Below, piece after piece: positions 7,464 to 14,621 of a DNA stretch of 41,397 nucleotides. Below the pieces are notes generated by a model. That model was not told the origin of the DNA. It made no database searches and worked only from the letters and a program-made list of their open reading frames with translations. Position numbers and translations under genes: made by a program. Every line of letters begins with the position of its first letter. Position 1 is the stretch's first letter. The stretch is from Pseudomonadota bacterium (lineage in GTDB: Bacteria; Pseudomonadota; Gammaproteobacteria; Xanthomonadales; Xanthomonadaceae), in contig JAUMYP010000017.1 in assembly GCA_030528565.1 (NCBI GenBank), positions 1 through 41,397 of the forward strand, in the 5' to 3' direction.

Positions 7464-7491
7464 CGTTGCCTTGCAGGAGTTTCCCGTAGCG

Positions 7492-8235
7492 ATGTTCCAG
7501 CCGCCGTTTTCAACGCCCGCCTCATTGATGGCTGATATCCGTGCGCAGGGCTATGCGCTGCTGGCGCCGCAGGATGTGGCAAGTCTGGCGGGGGTGACGG
7601 CAGCGCAATTAGAGGCGCTGCAACCTGCCTGGGAGGATTTGCCGCCGGATGAATATCTGCGCGATGGCGGCCGTTATCGCTCGCGCCGTCATGCCAGCTA
7701 TCACTATCAGGCGGGTGTGCTGCAAGATGTGCCGCACCGCGCCCACTGGCAGTCGCTCGAATACAACGCCCTGCATGGCGGCATGCAACGCTGGTTTGCG
7801 CCGGTAACGGACAGCACACGCTGCTTGCCAGCCTGGGAAAAGCTGATTGTCGGTGTTGGCAAGATTTGCGATGAAATCGCAGGCACAAGGCGCTGGTCGG
7901 TGGAGGCGCACCAGTTCCGCATTGATACCGGCGATGGCATTGGCCGTCCCACACCTGAGGGCGCACACCGCGATGGCGTGGATTTTGTCGCGGTCTTCTT
8001 GCTGGCAAGACAGGCCATCAAGGGCGGTGAAACCCGCGTATTCGAGGCCGATGGCCCGGCGGGGCGGCGTTTTACCCTGGAATCCCCCTGGAGCCTGCTG
8101 CTGATGGATGATGCCCGGGTGATTCATGAGTCCACTCCGATTCAGCCGGAACAGCCGGGGGTGCTGGGTTACCGCGATACCCTGGTGCTGACCTATCGCG
8201 CCGGTGGCTTTCAGGATGAAGTCCCTGCCGCTTGA
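7492..8235 (+). CDS. Fe(II)/2-oxoglutarate-dependent oxygenase family protein
   Basis: The 247-residue protein carries a candidate facial triad of non-haem iron oxygenases: His159 and Asp161 in GAHRDGVDFVAVF, and His212 in ARVIHES; Arg228 or Arg236 (YRDTLVLTYR) could bind 2-oxoglutarate. The block layout resembles the 2OG-Fe_Oxy_2 family, which includes amino-acid hydroxylases such as isoleucine dioxygenases. The substrate is unknown. ATG 7492 is chosen over a TTG at 7471, since AGGAG lies between them. It is 44 bases upstream of the fumarylacetoacetase-like gene and may share its transcript, which hints at a link to amino-acid metabolism. Confidence 0.78.
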   Translation: MFQPPFSTPASLMADIRAQGYALLAPQDVASLAGVTAAQLEALQPAWEDLPPDEYLRDGGRYRSRRHASYHYQAGVLQDVPHRAHWQSLEYNALHGGMQRWFAPVTDSTRCLPAWEKLIVGVGKICDEIAGTRRWSVEAHQFRIDTGDGIGRPTPEGAHRDGVDFVAVFLLARQAIKGGETRVFEADGPAGRRFTLESPWSLLLMDDARVIHESTPIQPEQPGVLGYRDTLVLTYRAGGFQDEVPAA

Positions 8236-8279
8236 GTGGCCGGGCATTACAATGTATCCAACTCATTTCTGGAGCTTGC

Positions 8280-9269
8280 ATGAAACTTGGTTCTCTCAAA
8301 GAAGGTGGCCGCGACGGTACCCTGATTGTCGTTTCCCGTGACCTGGCGCGCGCCGTGCGTGCCACCGGCATCGCTGCTACCTTGCAGGCTGCACTGGAGG
8401 ACTGGAGCAATACCGCGCCGCGCCTGAATGCGCTGTACCAGTCCTTGAACGCAGGCACGGCAGAAGGCGCGTTCGATATCGACATGAAGGCGCTGGCCGC
8501 GCCCCTGCCGCGCGCTTACGAGTTTGTTGATGGCAGCGCCTATCTGCCGCATGTGGAGCGTGTACGCCGTGCCCGTGGCGCGGAAGTGCCGGAAAGTTTC
8601 TATGTGGACCCGCTGATGTATCAGGCGGTCAGTGCCGGCTTCTACGGCCCGCGCGATGCGGTAAAAGTGGTCAGCGAAGACTACGGCATTGACCTTGAAG
8701 CCGAAATCGTCGTCATCACCGATGATGTGCCGATGGCCGTCACAGCGGAGCAGGCCGCCGCCCATATCCAGCTGATTGGCCTGGTCAACGATGTCTCGCT
8801 GCGCAACCTGATTCCGCCGGAGCTGGCCAAGGGCTTTGGCTTTCTGCAATCCAAGCCGCGCTCGGCGCTCTCGCCGGTATTCGTTACCCCGGACGAGCTG
8901 GGCGATGCCTGGCAGGACTGCAAGGTGCATCTGCCGCTGCTCACCCATATCAACGGCAAATGGTTTGGTGCGCCGGAGGCCGGCGTGGACATGCAGTTCA
9001 ACTTCGCGCAACTGGTGGCGCATGCGGCCAAGACCCGGCCGCTGTCGGCAGGCACCATTGTCGGCTCCGGCACCATCGCCAATGAGGACACCGCCAAGGG
9101 CGCTTCCTGCTTTGCCGAGCAACGCACCGTGGAAACCCTGCGCGATGGCAAGCCGTCCACGCCGTTCATGTCGTTTGGCGATGTGGTGCGTATTGAAATG
9201 AAAGACCGCGATGGCCGTGATATTTTCGGCGCCATCGAGCAAGTCATCGAGCGCCAAAGCGCGCCGTAA
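8280..9269 (+). CDS. Fumarylacetoacetate hydrolase family protein (probable fumarylacetoacetase)
   Basis: The 329-residue protein belongs to the FAH superfamily: the metal-binding acidic block YGIDLEAEIVVITDDVPM, the stretch LIGLVNDVSLRNL, GFLQSKPRSALSPVFVTP, and GTIVGSGTIANEDTAKGASC with the conserved Gly-Ser-Gly-Thr turn. Probable reaction: hydrolysis of fumarylacetoacetate to fumarate and acetoacetate, the last step of tyrosine breakdown. ATG 8280 follows TGGAG at good spacing; an earlier frame start at 8232 overlaps the previous gene and is unlikely. The adjacent maiA gene makes the tyrosine assignment strong, although this subgroup also contains other acylpyruvate-type hydrolases. Confidence 0.87.
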   Translation: MKLGSLKEGGRDGTLIVVSRDLARAVRATGIAATLQAALEDWSNTAPRLNALYQSLNAGTAEGAFDIDMKALAAPLPRAYEFVDGSAYLPHVERVRRARGAEVPESFYVDPLMYQAVSAGFYGPRDAVKVVSEDYGIDLEAEIVVITDDVPMAVTAEQAAAHIQLIGLVNDVSLRNLIPPELAKGFGFLQSKPRSALSPVFVTPDELGDAWQDCKVHLPLLTHINGKWFGAPEAGVDMQFNFAQLVAHAAKTRPLSAGTIVGSGTIANEDTAKGASCFAEQRTVETLRDGKPSTPFMSFGDVVRIEMKDRDGRDIFGAIEQVIERQSAP

Positions 9270-9323
9270 TCACGCACGATGCAGGCACCCGGTGGGCGCC
9301 TGCTTGCTTTGAGAGCCAACCCC

Positions 9324-9977
9324 ATGTCCGAGCTGGTTTTGTATTCCTATTGGCGCTCCAGCGCCGCCTACCGCGTGCGCATTGGCCTGAACCTGAAGTC
9401 ACTGCCGTACACGCAAAAGCATGTGCACTTGCTGCGTGATGGCGGTGAGCAGCGCACTGCCGCCTATCGTGCACTGAATCCGCAAGCCCTGGTGCCGACC
9501 TTGCAGCATGGGAATGTGGTGCTGAGCCAATCGCTGGCGATTCTGGAATACCTTGACGATATCCACCCCGAGCCTGCCCTGCTGCCAAAGGATGCCGCAG
9601 GCCGTGCCCGCGTACGCGCATTGGCGCAACTGGTGGCCTGCGATATTCACCCGCTCAACAATCTGCGCGTGGGGCAGTATCTGAAAGCCGAATACGCACT
9701 GGCGCAGACGGCGGTGGAAGACTGGATGCGCCACTGGATGCACGAAGGCTTTACCGCGATGCAAACCGCACTGGCACAAAGCCCGGCAACAGGCGCGTTC
9801 TGCCATGGCGATACACCGACGCTGGCCGATATCTGCCTGATTCCACAGCTTTACAACGCACACCGCTTTGGCCTGGATATGGCGGCATATCCCACGCTCA
9901 GCGCGATTGAGAACCGCTGCCTTGCCCTGCCAGCCTTCGCTGCTGCCCGGCCAGAAAACCAGCCGGATGCAGCATGA
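9324..9977 (+). CDS. maiA: Maleylacetoacetate isomerase (zeta-class glutathione transferase)
   Basis: This glutathione-dependent enzyme converts maleylacetoacetate to fumarylacetoacetate (EC 5.2.1.2). The 217-residue protein has the zeta-class glutathione-binding motif near the N-terminus, YWRSSAAYRVRIGLNLK (family consensus SSCS/AxRVRIAL), then NPQALVPTLQHG and LSQSLAILEYLDD, which bind glutathione, and the C-terminal helical block GDTPTLADICLIPQLYNAHRFG. The usual cysteine in the first motif is replaced by Ala, which occurs in bacterial members. It follows the hydrolase gene by 54 bases, giving the two last steps of homogentisate breakdown in reverse order. Confidence 0.92.
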   Translation: MSELVLYSYWRSSAAYRVRIGLNLKSLPYTQKHVHLLRDGGEQRTAAYRALNPQALVPTLQHGNVVLSQSLAILEYLDDIHPEPALLPKDAAGRARVRALAQLVACDIHPLNNLRVGQYLKAEYALAQTAVEDWMRHWMHEGFTAMQTALAQSPATGAFCHGDTPTLADICLIPQLYNAHRFGLDMAAYPTLSAIENRCLALPAFAAARPENQPDAA

Positions 9978-9980
9978 AAG

Positions 9981-10004
9981 AACGCCCCGAAGATACGGGG
10001 CGTT
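9981..10004. terminator. Bidirectional hairpin between maiA and pilU
   Basis: AACGCCCCG (9981-9989) and CGGGGCGTT (9996-10004) form a perfect 9-bp stem with a 6-base loop between two convergent genes. T-runs are short on both sides. Confidence 0.6.
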
Positions 10005-10013
10005 ATGGGGCAA

Positions 10014-11279
10014 TTAGCCGTTGAAGTTGTTATCGTTAAACCCCTGTGTGATGCCAGGGATTGAGGTGTTGAAGGCCTCCATCAATGCTGGATTTTCCGA
10101 TGGATCGGGCAATGCATTGAACTGAAATGAGCCGGACTTTGGAGGACGCTGAGCGGCAGTAGGAGCAGGCGTGGCTGCCGGGATGAATATATCGGCGTAA
10201 GGGTCATGTTCTGCCTGGCTGCCCTCTGATAGGCGGAATTTCAGCTCCAGCCCATCGCGGGAGTCGGCAGCATTCAATGCCTCCTCCATCTCGATTTTGC
10301 CCTGTTTGTAAAGATTGAATAGTGCCTGGTCAAAGGTCTGCATTTGCTCGCTCAGTGACTCTTCCATTGCTTGCTTGATTTTATGTGCTTCGCCGCGGCG
10401 CATCAGGTCGCGCACGAACGGGGTGTTGATGAGTACCTCCACGGCGGGCAGGCGTTTGCCATCCTTGCCCTTCACCAGGCGCTGCGAAATTACCGCATGC
10501 AGGTTCAGTGATAGGTTCATCAATACGTTTTTATGTGCCGATTCCGGGAAGAAATTCAGGATGCGCTCCAGCGCCTGGTCGGCATTGTTGGAGTGCAGCG
10601 TGGCAAGACACAAATGGCCGGTTTCAGAGAAGGCGATAGCCGCTTCCATCGTGGCGGCATCCAGGATTTCACCGATCAGGATCACGTCCGGCGCCTCACG
10701 CATGGCGTTTTTCAGTGCGCTATGAAAGCTCTGCGTATCAATGCCGACTTCGCGCTGGTTGACCAGTGAACGCTTGTGGCGGTGCAGGAATTCGATTGGA
10801 TCCTCGATAGTGAGGATATGCCCGGACATGGTGCTGTTGCGGTAATCAATCATCGAGGCCAGCGTGGTGGACTTGCCCGAACCGGTCGAACCCACCACCA
10901 GTACCAGACCGCGCGGCTTGGTGATGATGTCGCGCAGCACTGGCGGCAATTGCAGCTCGTCAATACTGGGGATTTCCGTACGAATGGCGCGGATTACCAT
11001 GCCGACTTCACCACGTTGCTGAAATACATTGATACGGAAGCGTCCGGCATCCGGAATGAACACAGCCATGTTCATTTCCATGTCGTGTTCGAAGGCCTTA
11101 ATTTGGTCTTTATCCATCATCGAATAGGCGATGCGCTTGACAAGACCGGGGGGCAGGTTGGTGGTGCCAAGCGGATGCAGCCTGCCTTCCACTTTGATAT
11201 GGATGGGGGCGCCGGTGGAAAGAAACATGTCCGAGCCATGTTTCTCGACCATGAGTTTGAGAAAGGGGGTTATGTCCAT
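10014..11279 (-). CDS. pilU: Type IV pilus ATPase PilU
   Basis: This hexameric ATPase belongs to the PilT family and assists pilus retraction. The 421-residue protein has the PAS-like N-terminal domain (1-100), Walker A GSTGSGKST (130-138), the Asp box around TIEDPIEFLH, Walker B with catalytic Glu in VILIGE (199-204), and the His box ETGHLCLATLHSNNADQALERI. The last block is PilU-like rather than PilT-like. The family GE-x-R-D motif reads GEILD, with Leu for Arg. A Pro/Ala-rich C-terminal tail of about 60 residues makes it longer than the usual 375-385. pilT, its normal neighbour, is not beside it. Confidence 0.93.
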   Translation of the reverse strand: MDITPFLKLMVEKHGSDMFLSTGAPIHIKVEGRLHPLGTTNLPPGLVKRIAYSMMDKDQIKAFEHDMEMNMAVFIPDAGRFRINVFQQRGEVGMVIRAIRTEIPSIDELQLPPVLRDIITKPRGLVLVVGSTGSGKSTTLASMIDYRNSTMSGHILTIEDPIEFLHRHKRSLVNQREVGIDTQSFHSALKNAMREAPDVILIGEILDAATMEAAIAFSETGHLCLATLHSNNADQALERILNFFPESAHKNVLMNLSLNLHAVISQRLVKGKDGKRLPAVEVLINTPFVRDLMRRGEAHKIKQAMEESLSEQMQTFDQALFNLYKQGKIEMEEALNAADSRDGLELKFRLSEGSQAEHDPYADIFIPAATPAPTAAQRPPKSGSFQFNALPDPSENPALMEAFNTSIPGITQGFNDNNFNG

Positions 11280-11335
11280 AATTGCCTCAAAGCAGCAGAT
11301 GACTGAACGATAACATTTTGTTTGGGAGAGGCAAT

Positions 11336-11364
11336 AAAAAACGGCACCGGTTGCCCAATGCCGT
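11336..11364 (-). terminator. Intrinsic terminator of the DUF481 gene
   Basis: On the minus strand ACGGCA and TGCCGT (11359-11364 and 11341-11346 in plus coordinates) form a stem followed by a run of six T. It lies 28 bases after the DUF481 stop and separates it from pilU. Confidence 0.8.
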
Positions 11365-11391
11365 TTTGTGTCCTGTGGGAGGGGGGCTTAA

Positions 11392-12114
11392 TTAGAAGCC
11401 GTACACCACATTGACCGTGGTCAGAGTGTCGGTTTTCTTCACGCCCGGCAGCACATTTGTGTTGTGGCGAGTTTCCAGACCAGCCTTCAGTGCCAGCGCG
11501 TCGGTCATCTTCACTTGTACGCCCAGATCGTTGCGCAGCAGGGTGTTGTCGCCGTTGCCTTCCACCAGCAGGTCGTCATAGACAGCCACGTTTTCATTGA
11601 ACTGGTGCTTGAACTTCATGCCGGCACGGGCAATGGCACCGTTTTCATGGATACGCTGGTCTTGCAGTTTGCTCCAGCGGTAACCGGCACCGATTTCAAA
11701 GGTCAGTTGCGTGGTTTCAGTATCCAGGGCATGGAAGCCGTAGCTGATTGCAGCTACGCTCTGGTATTCGTAGCTGGCATAGTGATCGCGTTCGGTACGG
11801 ATGCCACCAACGATATAGCTGCGCGGGCTGAGGTTGCGGGCAGCACTCAGCAGGCCTTCATAGCGGTAGGCGGTTTCAGTCCCTTTGCTTTTTCCGTTCA
11901 GGAAGGCAGCGCCGGCAGCATAGGCCCAGTCGCCTTGGGTACGGGTAGCGGCAAGCTTGCCCACCAGGGTGCGGCTGTCGGTATTGCCTTTGGCGATGGC
12001 AAGCCCCAATTCGCCAGTGCCACTCCAGTGGTCGTCAGCGTTATTGGCGGCAGTGGCGATGACCGGGGTGCCGAGCAGCGAGGCAATAGCCAGGGCAATG
12101 ACACGATTTTTCAT
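11392..12114 (-). CDS. DUF481 outer-membrane beta-barrel protein
   Basis: The 240-residue protein starts with a clear signal peptide (MKNRVIALAIASLLGTPVIATAA). The mature part is rich in alternating aromatic and polar strands such as WSGTGELGLAIAKGNTDSRTLVG and TLTTVNVVYGF. The GNTD segment and terminal aromatic residue are typical of DUF481 (E. coli YdiY-like) outer-membrane proteins. The function of the family is poorly known; a salt- or acid-responsive barrel is one suggestion. It is divergent from the WYL regulator gene, with a palindrome-rich region of about 170 bases between. Confidence 0.85.
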   Translation of the reverse strand: MKNRVIALAIASLLGTPVIATAANNADDHWSGTGELGLAIAKGNTDSRTLVGKLAATRTQGDWAYAAGAAFLNGKSKGTETAYRYEGLLSAARNLSPRSYIVGGIRTERDHYASYEYQSVAAISYGFHALDTETTQLTFEIGAGYRWSKLQDQRIHENGAIARAGMKFKHQFNENVAVYDDLLVEGNGDNTLLRNDLGVQVKMTDALALKAGLETRHNTNVLPGVKKTDTLTTVNVVYGF

Positions 12115-12185
12115 GGGATTCCTTCTTTCTTTTTGGGAGTGGAAGCGGGTCTGGCCGCGTGGGCAGGGAATGGTGCTTGCATAAA

Positions 12186-12259
12186 GCTGAATGCGCGATT
12201 AGTAAATAAATTGTTATTCATCTGTCATGCATTCAGCCTGTTTTGTGACGCATGCCACA
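12186..12259. promoter_or_regulatory. DUF481-WYL divergent control region: long inverted repeat and Crp/Clp-type site
   Basis: GCTGAATGC (12186-12194) and GCATTCAGC (12229-12237) are perfect 9-base inverted arms flanking a 34-base A/T-rich core that probably holds the DUF481 promoter. Next to it TGTGACGCATGCCACA (12244-12259) matches the Crp consensus TGTGA-N6-TCACA at nine of ten fixed bases. Clp, which shares the Crp recognition sequence, is encoded in this window. Confidence 0.55.
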
Positions 12260-12287
12260 GCTTTGTAGAGGGCGCATAATTGCGTGC

Positions 12288-13280
12288 ATGGAACGCTATG
12301 AACGTATTACGGTGTTGCACCGCCTGCTGAAAAGCGCGCGCACGGCAGTACCCATGTCAAGACTCATGCACGAGTTGAATTGCTCGCGCTCCACGGTGTA
12401 TCGCTTGATTGCCTTTCTGCGCGATGCATTGATGGCACCGGTCGTAGGAGATTCAGAAACGGGCTTCAGTTATGACCCGCAAGAGTCCGAGCGTTTTGAG
12501 CTGCCGGGGGTATGGCTGAGTTCCAGCGAATTGCATGCCTTGCTGGCAGCACAGCAATTGCTGGCGCGTGCTGGTAATGGCGTACTTTCCGAAGCGATGG
12601 CGCCGTTGCAACAGCGCATCGAAGCGTTGCTGGATGAGCAAAGGGGAGGCAAGCCATGGCCGCTGGAGCGGGTGCGCGTGATTCAGCATCGTATTCGCAA
12701 ACTGGACGAGTTGACTTTCCGGGCGGTGGCAACGGCAGTGTTGGAGCGCAGGCAGCTGCGCTTTGAGTATCGTGCGCGCACAACAGATCAAGACACGCGG
12801 CGTTGGGTATCGCCACAGCGCATCACGCACTATCGCGACAATTGGTATCTGGATGCTTGGGATCATGAGCGTGATGCGCTGCGTAGCTTTTCGGTGGATC
12901 GTGTCCAGAAAGCACAATTACTGGCTGAAACTGCGCTTGATGTGGCTGATGAGCAATTGAACAACCACCTTGCGAGCAGTTACGGCATTTTTGCCGGGGA
13001 AGCGAAAAACTGGGCGACTATCGTGTTCAGTGCCCGTGCTGCACGCTGGGTGGCTGATGAGCGTTGGCATTCCAAACAGCAAGGGCGGTTTTTGCCCGAT
13101 GGTCGCTATGAGCTGAAACTGCCTTATAGCAATGGCCGTGAGTTGCTGATGGATGTGCTGCATTATGGTGCCGATGCGGTGATTACCGCGCCGGTTTCAT
13201 TGCGGGAACAGGCGCGTTTGCTGCTGGGGCTGGCGCGTGCGAATTATGACGACCCGGAAAAGGATGTGGCCGGGACTTGA
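12288..13280 (+). CDS. WYL-domain transcription regulator (HTH + WYL)
   Basis: The 330-residue protein has an N-terminal helix-turn-helix of the HTH_11 type (about 5-60, VPMSRLMHELNCSRSTVYRLIAFLRDAL), a central WYL domain (about 145-225) with the defining motif in DNWYLDAWDHERDALRSFSVDRV, and a C-terminal WCX-like extension (YSNGRELLMDVLHYGADAVITAP). WYL proteins sense nucleic acid or nucleotide ligands and often control DNA-damage or defence genes; no such system is adjacent. ATG 12288 gives the conserved MERYERITVLHRLL start. The neighbour it faces is a DUF481 porin-like gene. Confidence 0.9.
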   Translation: MERYERITVLHRLLKSARTAVPMSRLMHELNCSRSTVYRLIAFLRDALMAPVVGDSETGFSYDPQESERFELPGVWLSSSELHALLAAQQLLARAGNGVLSEAMAPLQQRIEALLDEQRGGKPWPLERVRVIQHRIRKLDELTFRAVATAVLERRQLRFEYRARTTDQDTRRWVSPQRITHYRDNWYLDAWDHERDALRSFSVDRVQKAQLLAETALDVADEQLNNHLASSYGIFAGEAKNWATIVFSARAARWVADERWHSKQQGRFLPDGRYELKLPYSNGRELLMDVLHYGADAVITAPVSLREQARLLLGLARANYDDPEKDVAGT

Positions 13281-13313
13281 GTCACGGGCAGAGTGAGCTG
13301 GAAAATAAGCCGA

Positions 13314-13342
13314 TTGACAGTGAGTGAATGTTCATTCACTAT
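13314..13342 (+). promoter_or_regulatory. Promoter and TetR-type operator of the efflux operon
   Basis: A perfect -35 TTGACA (13314-13319) and a -10 CACTAT (13337-13342) are 17 bases apart. Laid over the spacer and -10 is the palindrome AGTGAATGTTCATTCACT (13323-13340), with 8-base arms and a 2-base centre. Such a position would let a bound TetR dimer block RNA polymerase. The TetR gene at the end of the operon is the natural candidate. Confidence 0.75.
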
Positions 13343-13359
13343 TTTCCACCCTTTATGAC

Positions 13360-13388
13360 GGGCACGCCGCTGGCGTGCCCATTCTTTT
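13360..13388 (+). terminator. Terminator-like hairpin in the leader of the efflux operon
   Basis: GGGCACGCC (13360-13368) and GGCGTGCCC (13372-13380) form a perfect 9-bp stem with a 3-base loop, followed by ATTCTTTT. It lies between the promoter and the adaptor gene ATG, so it could end transcripts early, or protect or fold the leader. It could also be a terminator for the WYL gene upstream. Confidence 0.55.
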
Positions 13389-13409
13389 CATTTGACGAGC
13401 AAGCAAGCC

Positions 13410-14606
13410 ATGGCTTCCAGAACCCTGCGGACAACCGCGCTGTCTACGTTGATTGCCTCTTCTCTTTTCCTTGCCGCCTGTGGCAAGGCGCCTGAGCAGC
13501 AGAACGCTGCGCCGCCGCCGATGCCGGTCACGGTGGTGACCTTGAAGGCCGAAAACGTGGCCTTGACCCGCGAGCTGGGCGGGCGCGCCAATGCCTCGCA
13601 GGTGGCGGAAGTGCGGCCGCAGGTGAGTGGCATCGTTGAGCGGCTGGGGTTTGTCGAGGGCGGCGAGGTGCGCGCCGGGCAGTTGCTGTATCAAATCGAC
13701 CAGACCGCTTTCCGTGCGGCTGCTGACAGTGCCCGTGCCAGTCTGGTGCGCGCCGAGGCCGGGCTTGCTGTGGCGCGGCAAAATGCTGCGCGTTCGGCGG
13801 AGCTGGTAAAGATTGATGCCATCAGCCGGCAGGAGGATGACAGCACCCAGGCGGTGTTGCGGCAGGCCGAGGCGGATGTCAATGCCGCCCGCGCCGCATT
13901 GCGTAATGCCGAGGTGCCGCTGGGCTTCAGCCGTGTGACGGCGCCCATCAGTGGCCGCATCAGCCATTCGGCGGTGACCCGTGGTGCGCTGGTGACAGCG
14001 GCGCAGGGCACGGCGCTTGCCACTATCCAGCAGCTTGACCCGATGTATGTGGATGTGACGCAATCAAGCAGCGAGTTGTTGCAGTTGCGCCGGGAAATCG
14101 AAGATGGCCAGTCGCAGGCCAGTGGCAGTGTGCCGGTGGATATCCTGCTGGAAGACGGCAGTGTGTTTCCGCATACCGGGCAGTTGCGCTTTGCCGAAGC
14201 CACGGTCAATCCGGCCACCGGCAGTGTGTTGCTGCGCGTGGTGGTGCCAAACCCCGAACAATTGCTGCTGCCGGGCATGTATGTCAGGGCACGGCTCACC
14301 AATGCCCAGCGCCAGGGGGCGTTGCTGGCACCTCAGCAGGGCATCAGCCGTGATGCCAAGGGCAATGCCACGGCGCTGGTGGTGAATGCTGAAAACAAGG
14401 TCGAGCCGCGTCAGGTAGTGGTCAGCCGCGCCATCGGCGACAAGTGGCTGGTGGAATCGGGTCTGGCCGCCGGTGACAAGCTGATTGTGGCCGGGTTCCA
14501 GAAGATTGCTCCGGGCGCCGCAGTGCTGCCGCAGGAGGCAGGCATGCAGCCGCCTGCAGCGGCGACTGCTGCGGACAAACCGGCTGCCCAGGCTGCGGCC
14601 AAGTAA
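13410..14606 (+). CDS. RND efflux periplasmic adaptor lipoprotein (MexA/AcrA family)
   Basis: The adaptor links the inner-membrane pump to the outer-membrane channel. The 398-residue precursor has a lipoprotein signal with lipobox LAAC (Cys24). Lipoyl half-motifs follow (EVRPQVSGIVERLGFVEGGEVRAGQLLYQID and PLGFSRVTAPISGRISHSAVTRGALV) around an alpha-hairpin (about 95-160), then the beta-barrel and membrane-proximal blocks with MYVRARL. An Ala/Pro-rich tail ends the protein. ATG 13410 is chosen; the frame is open upstream to a TTG at 13392, but that would add a stretch before the signal peptide. First gene of a four-gene operon. Confidence 0.94.
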   Translation: MASRTLRTTALSTLIASSLFLAACGKAPEQQNAAPPPMPVTVVTLKAENVALTRELGGRANASQVAEVRPQVSGIVERLGFVEGGEVRAGQLLYQIDQTAFRAAADSARASLVRAEAGLAVARQNAARSAELVKIDAISRQEDDSTQAVLRQAEADVNAARAALRNAEVPLGFSRVTAPISGRISHSAVTRGALVTAAQGTALATIQQLDPMYVDVTQSSSELLQLRREIEDGQSQASGSVPVDILLEDGSVFPHTGQLRFAEATVNPATGSVLLRVVVPNPEQLLLPGMYVRARLTNAQRQGALLAPQQGISRDAKGNATALVVNAENKVEPRQVVVSRAIGDKWLVESGLAAGDKLIVAGFQKIAPGAAVLPQEAGMQPPAAATAADKPAAQAAAK

Positions 14607-14621
14607 GCGGGAGGCGCGCAG

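Noticed and set aside
11281-11335. ATTGCCTC and GAGGCAAT inverted arms upstream of pilU.
   Set aside because: The arms are about 40 bases apart without further support; treated as chance.
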